DNA of 9,852 nucleotides. Source: Bacteroidota bacterium. Lineage in GTDB: Bacteria > Bacteroidota > Bacteroidia > Flavobacteriales_D > Crocinitomicaceae. Below, one piece after another: positions 7,230 to 9,852 of the stretch. Position 1 is the first letter of the stretch. The number at the start of each line of letters is the position of its first letter. Made by a program: the position numbers and the translations under genes. The notes beneath the pieces were generated by a model. It was not told the origin of the DNA, ran no database searches, and saw only the letters and a list, made by a program, of their open reading frames with translations. The stretch covers positions 1 through 9,852 of the forward strand of contig VGML01000069.1 in assembly GCA_016866415.1 (NCBI GenBank), in the 5' to 3' direction.

Positions 7230-8119
7230 TCTTTTCCTGTTGGGGTATACATGGTTATACCTTTTTCATGATAATTCTTTAACATGGATTCAAGCATCTT
7301 TTTAGCGTCGAAAATTAAACATTCACTTTTACCTAAAGTCTTCTTTTCGCAAACTTTTTCGTTTATAAACATTGGAATTAGTTGATCACATTTCCTGAGT
7401 GCCGAATAAACAGGGTTGTGAACTTTTGTTTTAACTCGAATTGTATTTCCGTTGTAATTAATTAGTTCGGTTTCGAACATTTCAGAATAATAAACTTCGA
7501 ATTTAAAATCAACTTCATCTTCAAGAGTATGAAGGCTAGTTCCTGCATTATCTAGAGTGACTCCGATGTATAGAATCTTACCATTTTTTTCAATGATTCT
7601 TCGAAAAGGTGAGTTTCGTGTGTAAGGGGTAATTTCATTAAGATGACCTTCTGTTAAATAAACTGCATCTTTACCCCAAGCACAAACAGGTTCCAACGGA
7701 TTTAGACTTCTGATAACTTCAGGCAATTTCCTAAACTCCTCTGTTATTGCTCCCAATTTTGAAGTGGTATTTTTCACATCAAAAGGAATTTTTTTACGAA
7801 TGTAGTTCAATTGAAGCTCCTCATTTGGAGAGCTCGGCATTAGGATATTCCCGTCGGTGCCGATCAATTTAATTAAGGCATTTACAAATGTTTTTGATCC
7901 ATTTTCCAAATATCCGATTTTACTCATGCTTGAATGAACAAGAATGGTATCTCCACTTTTAATCCCGATTGCTTTGAGTTCATTAATAAGTATGTCCTCA
8001 GTAATTACATTACCATTTTTTTTATCGTTCAAAAGCTCCTTTTTGCGAATATTTTTTTTCCACTTCTGAAGCATAGAAAGCACTTTTTTTGGGAGTAATT
8101 TTCGGATTATTTTATTCAT
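7226..8119 (-). CDS. AAC(3)-family N-acetyltransferase, probable sugar N-acyltransferase
   Basis: A 297-residue member of the aminoglycoside 3-N-acetyltransferase fold (Antibiotic_NAT), which transfers acetyl from acetyl-CoA to an amine. Family marks are GIKSGDTILVHSSMSKIG (52-69), TDGNILMP (88-95), TSKLGAITEEFRKLPEVIRS (119-138), AWGKDA (147-152), and GVTLDNAGTSLHTLE (186-200) with H197 and E200. The usual HPxxS after the RS motif reads NPLEP (140-144), so the His and Ser are changed. Before the domain is an N-terminal extension of about 38 residues rich in Lys and Arg (13 of the first 34), perhaps for membrane-surface or polyanion contact. In a glycan operon this family more likely modifies an amino sugar than confers drug resistance, so no resistance phenotype is claimed. 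It lies 45 bases after the GT4 gene and overlaps the deacetylase gene by 4 bases. Confidence 0.87.
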   Translation of the reverse strand: MNKIIRKLLPKKVLSMLQKWKKNIRKKELLNDKKNGNVITEDILINELKAIGIKSGDTILVHSSMSKIGYLENGSKTFVNALIKLIGTDGNILMPSSPNEELQLNYIRKKIPFDVKNTTSKLGAITEEFRKLPEVIRSLNPLEPVCAWGKDAVYLTEGHLNEITPYTRNSPFRRIIEKNGKILYIGVTLDNAGTSLHTLEDEVDFKFEVYYSEMFETELINYNGNTIRVKTKVHNPVYSALRKCDQLIPMFINEKVCEKKTLGKSECLIFDAKKMLESMLKNYHEKGITMYTPTGKE

Positions 8120-8141
8120 ATTTCGCTTGCTGAGATCTAAA

Positions 8142-8161
8142 TTACTTAATTATCAAAGTAA
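8142..8161 (-). other. AT-rich inverted repeat in the GT4/AAC(3) gap
   Basis: TTACTT (8142-8147) and AAGTAA (8156-8161) are complementary arms around an 8-base spacer, in the only gap of the minus-strand operon (8120-8164). The stem has just one G-C pair per arm, so it would be weak RNA but could be a protein site or a modest processing point. Read on the minus strand, the arm is followed by TACTTTG-like sequence close to, but not matching, the Bacteroidota -7 box. An internal promoter is therefore possible but unsupported. Confidence 0.2.
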
Positions 8162-8164
8162 AAC

Positions 8165-9283
8165 TTAGGAAATTTCTTCAATTAGCTTTTTCAATTTTAT
8201 TTTTTCATGCTCCCAATTTTCAATTTCAGCAGCCTTGATACAATTTAACTTATACACATTTAGTTTTTCTGGATTTTCAATTAGGAAATTTACATTTTTC
8301 GCAATTTCTTCGGGAGATACCGTTTCGACGAAATAACCAATGTTATACTTATCAATTATTTTTTGTAGCTCAACAAGTTCAGAACTCAAAATTGGAACTC
8401 CAGCCTGAATGTAATCGAAAAGTTTGTTGGGTAATGAATATTTATAATTGTCGCTCAATGGTTTATCAAGTGTTAAACCAATATTGGCTTTTGAAGTCAA
8501 TTGCATCATTTCTAGATATGGTCGTTTTTCATAAAACTTTACTTTATTATCGAGATTTTTTTGGATTACCATTTTTTTTATCTTTGGGATGACATCCCCA
8601 CTACCAACTATAATCAAAAGAGCATTTTCAATAAATTGCATTGATAAAACTGCTTCCTCAATTCCTCTATCTACGTTTAATCCAGATCCCTGAATAATTA
8701 GTATAAATTTATCTTCAGGTAAACCTAATGTCGATTTTGAAGGCGGATTGCTGCTTTCAAATTTTTCTGGCACATTTCTAACAACGAGAATCGGTTTGCC
8801 ATACTTAGTTTTATAAATATTGGCAATCGATTCGTTTACAGTAATTACATGATTCAGTTTTGGAAAAATATACTTTTCAATTTTAACCCACGTGTTTTTA
8901 GCGAATTTTCGATTCTCTAATTCAGGAACTTCGGTAAAGAGTTCATGTGTGTCGTAAATAAGCTTTGATTTCGATTTGATTTTTGAAACGAAAAAATTTG
9001 CAGGCAATGTGTCTAGATCGTTAGAATACAAGACATCTACTTTTTGAAAAAGTAAAAACAGAAAAAGTCGAATGTTTAATTCTGCATAGAAAAGTGGCCC
9101 ATTCTCAAAAATGAGTTTAAACCTTTTACAATTATATTTAGTGAAATTGAGCGGTAAACTATTTTTTCTTGTTCTACCAACTAATAAAACATCAAATCCT
9201 AATTCGCCGAGCACCGAGCATGTTCTTTTTACTCGGTTGTCGGTTACCAAGTCGTTCGAAACAGTTACAATAGCCCTTTTCAT
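8165..9283 (-). CDS. glycosyltransferase family 4 protein (GT-B fold)
   Basis: A 372-residue GT-B retaining glycosyltransferase, first gene of the minus-strand operon. The N-terminal Rossmann domain begins RAIVTVSND (3-11) with TDNRVKR (14-20), a pattern common in this branch. DVLYSNDLDTLPA (83-95) and LIYDTHELFTEVPEL (108-122) are the acceptor-side motifs seen in Bacteroidota GT4 proteins. The C-terminal donor domain starts near residue 190 (DKFILIIQGSG, 191-201, then RGIEEAV) and includes LLIIVGSGD (222-230). The donor-binding loop is YSLPNKLFDYIQAGVPIL (282-299), where a Glu is more usual than D290. A hydrophobic patch (NIRLFLFLLF, 70-79) fits the monotopic membrane contact typical of GT-B enzymes. 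Start at 9283 is the only sensible Met before RAIVTVSND. It probably adds a sugar to a lipid-linked acceptor; the sugar is unknown. Confidence 0.92.
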   Translation of the reverse strand: MKRAIVTVSNDLVTDNRVKRTCSVLGELGFDVLLVGRTRKNSLPLNFTKYNCKRFKLIFENGPLFYAELNIRLFLFLLFQKVDVLYSNDLDTLPANFFVSKIKSKSKLIYDTHELFTEVPELENRKFAKNTWVKIEKYIFPKLNHVITVNESIANIYKTKYGKPILVVRNVPEKFESSNPPSKSTLGLPEDKFILIIQGSGLNVDRGIEEAVLSMQFIENALLIIVGSGDVIPKIKKMVIQKNLDNKVKFYEKRPYLEMMQLTSKANIGLTLDKPLSDNYKYSLPNKLFDYIQAGVPILSSELVELQKIIDKYNIGYFVETVSPEEIAKNVNFLIENPEKLNVYKLNCIKAAEIENWEHEKIKLKKLIEEIS

Positions 9284-9296
9284 GTTGATTTAACTA

Positions 9297-9304
9297 CAAA
9301 AATA
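9297..9304 (-). promoter_or_regulatory. candidate -7 box of the minus-strand glycan operon
   Basis: On the minus strand these bases read TATTTTTG, a full match to the Bacteroidota -7 consensus TAnnTTTG. The predicted start site would fall only a few bases before the GT4 ATG at 9283, giving a nearly leaderless message. No TTG-type -33 element is found at the expected distance upstream, so confidence is low in this AT-rich context. Confidence 0.3.
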
Positions 9305-9420
9305 ACTTTTTGTTGTTACTGATTTGTGAAGGAAATCCATAATTTTAACAGTAATCCTATTTATAAACTAAAGAGTCAAATAAATATTTTTGAGATTGAG
9401 GATATTTTTTAAAAAAAATC

Positions 9421-9450
9421 TTTGTAATCAAAAAAAGTTTTGTAAATTTG
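9421..9450 (+). promoter_or_regulatory. promoter of the tRNA operon (Bacteroidota -33/-7 type)
   Basis: TTTG (9421-9424) and TAAATTTG (9443-9450) match the Bacteroidota consensus TTTG and TAnnTTTG with an 18-base spacer, one base below the commonly quoted range. It lies 64 bases before the first tRNA, and A/T tracts upstream could strengthen it. The predicted start is at about 9454-9457. Strong expression is expected for a tRNA cluster that probably reads into tuf. Confidence 0.7.
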
Positions 9451-9453
9451 CAA

Positions 9454-9474
9454 TCCCAAAACCAAAAATTGGGA
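9454..9474 (+). other. hairpin at the predicted 5' end of the tRNA operon leader
   Basis: TCCCAA (9454-9459) pairs perfectly with TTGGGA (9469-9474) across a 9-base A-rich loop. It starts almost exactly where transcription is predicted to begin, so it could cap the precursor 5' end or affect early elongation. No known riboswitch or antitermination box was recognised. The match may be chance. Confidence 0.35.
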
Positions 9475-9475
9475 C

Positions 9476-9495
9476 AAGAATTAAGTTCTTTTTTT
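9476..9495 (+). terminator. possible weak attenuator-like hairpin in tRNA leader
   Basis: AAGAA (9476-9480) and TTCTT (9486-9490) form a 5-bp, mostly A-T stem with loop TTAAG, and the T-run continues to 9495. The layout is that of an intrinsic terminator before the first tRNA, but the stem is too weak to be convincing. It lies directly after the stronger hairpin ending at 9474. Confidence 0.2.
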
Positions 9496-9514
9496 ATTGA
9501 TTTATCAACAATAC

Positions 9515-9588
9515 GCCGATGTAGCTCAGTTGGCCAGAGCAGCTGATTTGTAATCAGCTGGTCGGGGGTTCGAATCCCTCCATCGGCT
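9515..9588 (+). tRNA. tRNA-Thr (anticodon TGT)
   Basis: A 74-base cloverleaf. The acceptor arm GCCGATG (9515-9521) pairs with CATCGGC (9581-9587), with discriminator T at 9588. The anticodon stem GCTGA/TCAGC encloses loop TTTGTAA, anticodon TGT at 9549-9551, reading ACA-type Thr codons. The T-arm contains GGTTCGAATCC. CCA is not encoded. It is first in a four-tRNA cluster. Confidence 0.97.
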
Positions 9589-9597
9589 CATATTGTT

Positions 9598-9679
9598 GGG
9601 GATGTCGCATAGTGGCTATTGCAGCAGACTGTAAATCTGTCACCGTTTGGTATCGTTGGTTCGAGTCCATCCATCCCCA
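9598..9679 (+). tRNA. tRNA-Tyr (anticodon GTA)
   Basis: An 82-base class II tRNA with a long variable arm, as expected for bacterial tRNA-Tyr. The acceptor GGGGATG (9598-9604) pairs with CATCCCC (9672-9678), with discriminator A at 9679. The anticodon stem GCAGA/TCTGT (one G-U pair) holds loop CTGTAAA, anticodon GTA at 9631-9633. The T-loop is GGTTCGAGTCC. CCA is not encoded. It lies 9 bases after the Thr gene. Confidence 0.97.
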
Positions 9680-9697
9680 CAAGACATCGTATTATAA

Positions 9698-9770
9698 GCG
9701 GGAGTAGCTCAGTTGGTAGAGCGTCAGCCTTCCAAGCTGAACGTCGCGAGTTCGAATCTCGTCTCCCGCT
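9698..9770 (+). tRNA. tRNA-Gly (anticodon TCC)
   Basis: A 73-base cloverleaf. The acceptor GCGGGAG (9698-9704) pairs with CTCCCGC (9763-9769), with discriminator T at 9770. The anticodon stem TCAGC/GCTGA encloses loop CTTCCAA, anticodon TCC at 9731-9733, reading GGA and probably GGG. The D-arm AGCTCAGTTGGTAGAGC and T-arm GTTCGAATC are standard. CCA is not encoded. It lies 18 bases after tRNA-Tyr. Confidence 0.97.
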
Positions 9771-9783
9771 CAAAATACTGCAG

Positions 9784-9852
9784 GCCGGTGTAGCTCAGGG
9801 GTAGAGCGCTTCCTTGGTAAGGAAGAGGTCACGAGTTCAAATCTCGTCATTG
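9784..9852 (+). tRNA. tRNA-Thr (anticodon GGT), 3' end cut by the window
   Basis: The acceptor 5' strand GCCGGTG (9784-9790) meets CATTG at the last five bases. With G-U pairs this fits a 3' strand whose final two bases and discriminator lie outside. The anticodon stem CTTCC/GGAAG holds loop TTGGTAA, anticodon GGT at 9816-9818, reading ACC and ACU. It is the fourth tRNA, 13 bases after tRNA-Gly. The truncation is due to the window edge, not gene damage. Confidence 0.95.

Larger units (their letters stand above)
9284..9514. other. divergent intergenic region, no gene seen
   Basis: A 231-base stretch between the GT4 start (minus strand) and the first tRNA (plus strand). It is very AT-rich, with several A- and T-runs at about 9380-9440 that could act as an UP-like element for the tRNA promoter. 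It holds a good tRNA promoter, a candidate minus-strand promoter and two leader hairpins, listed separately. No convincing small ORF or RNA family was recognised. Confidence 0.7.

Noticed and set aside
7226..8119. Calling the AAC(3)-like gene an antibiotic resistance determinant
   Set aside because: It sits inside a glycan-type operon, has altered motifs and carries a basic extension; sequence alone gives no support for drug modification.
8392..8592. Plus-strand open frame inside the GT4 gene
   Set aside because: It is antisense to a conserved coding region; no domain pattern is visible.
9111..9293. Plus-strand open frame over the 5' end of the GT4 gene
   Set aside because: It is antisense to the conserved N-terminal GT4 strand and has no promoter or family match.
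9588..9804. Open frames on both strands across the tRNA genes, encoding peptides such as one containing GRRDSNSR
   Set aside because: They consist almost wholly of tRNA sequence; this peptide type is a well-known false call over tRNA-Gly and tRNA-Tyr genes.
9284..9852. Genomic island or phage attachment site at the tRNA cluster
   Set aside because: No integrase, transposase or direct repeat of a tRNA 3' end is seen in the window.
1..9852. CRISPR array, insertion sequence, restriction or toxin-antitoxin defence genes
   Set aside because: No regularly spaced repeats, terminal inverted repeats around a transposase, or defence-type protein families were found on either strand.

Overview
The window comes from an AT-rich member of the Bacteroidota, probably a Flavobacteriales-type genome. 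The basis is the low GC content, the scarcity of Shine-Dalgarno sequences, a tRNA promoter matching the Bacteroidota consensus (TTTG ... TAnnTTTG), the DUF3467 protein and the Bacteroidota-style LYS9-like dehydrogenase. This placement is inferred from composition and family recall, not from a search.

Layout. (1) Bases 1-2024, plus strand: the 3' part of a soluble (no membrane segment visible) PAS/GAF sensor histidine kinase, open at the left edge, translationally coupled through an ATGA overlap to a stand-alone CheY-like receiver. (2) Bases 2091-4632, plus strand: a tight three-gene run of a saccharopine-dehydrogenase-family enzyme, a small DUF3467 protein and a family-2 glycosyltransferase. 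(3) A small hairpin at 4625-4640 separates this from (4) bases 4646-9283, minus strand: a five-gene surface-glycan type operon. In transcription order it encodes a GT4 glycosyltransferase, an AAC(3)-like N-acetyltransferase, a cytosolic CE4-type polysaccharide deacetylase, a FemAB/GNAT-like acyltransferase and an SDR oxidoreductase. The last four are joined by overlapping start and stop codons. (5) Bases 9284-9514: a divergent intergenic region with a strong Bacteroidota-type promoter for (6) bases 9515-9852, plus strand: tRNA-Thr(TGT), tRNA-Tyr(GTA), tRNA-Gly(TCC) and tRNA-Thr(GGT). The last is cut by the window end. This order matches the thrU-tyrU-glyT-thrT cluster that precedes tufB in E. 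coli, so an EF-Tu gene is expected just beyond the right edge.

How the genes work together. The kinase and receiver form a cytosolic phosphorelay whose output partner is not in the window. The minus-strand operon looks like a pathway that builds and tailors an amino-sugar-containing glycan: a sugar is transferred, N-acyl groups are removed and added, and a keto or hydroxyl group is reduced. The pairing of a deacetylase with two different acyltransferase-type enzymes, none with a visible export signal, is the least ordinary feature here. No mobile element, CRISPR array, rRNA or clear phage feature was seen.
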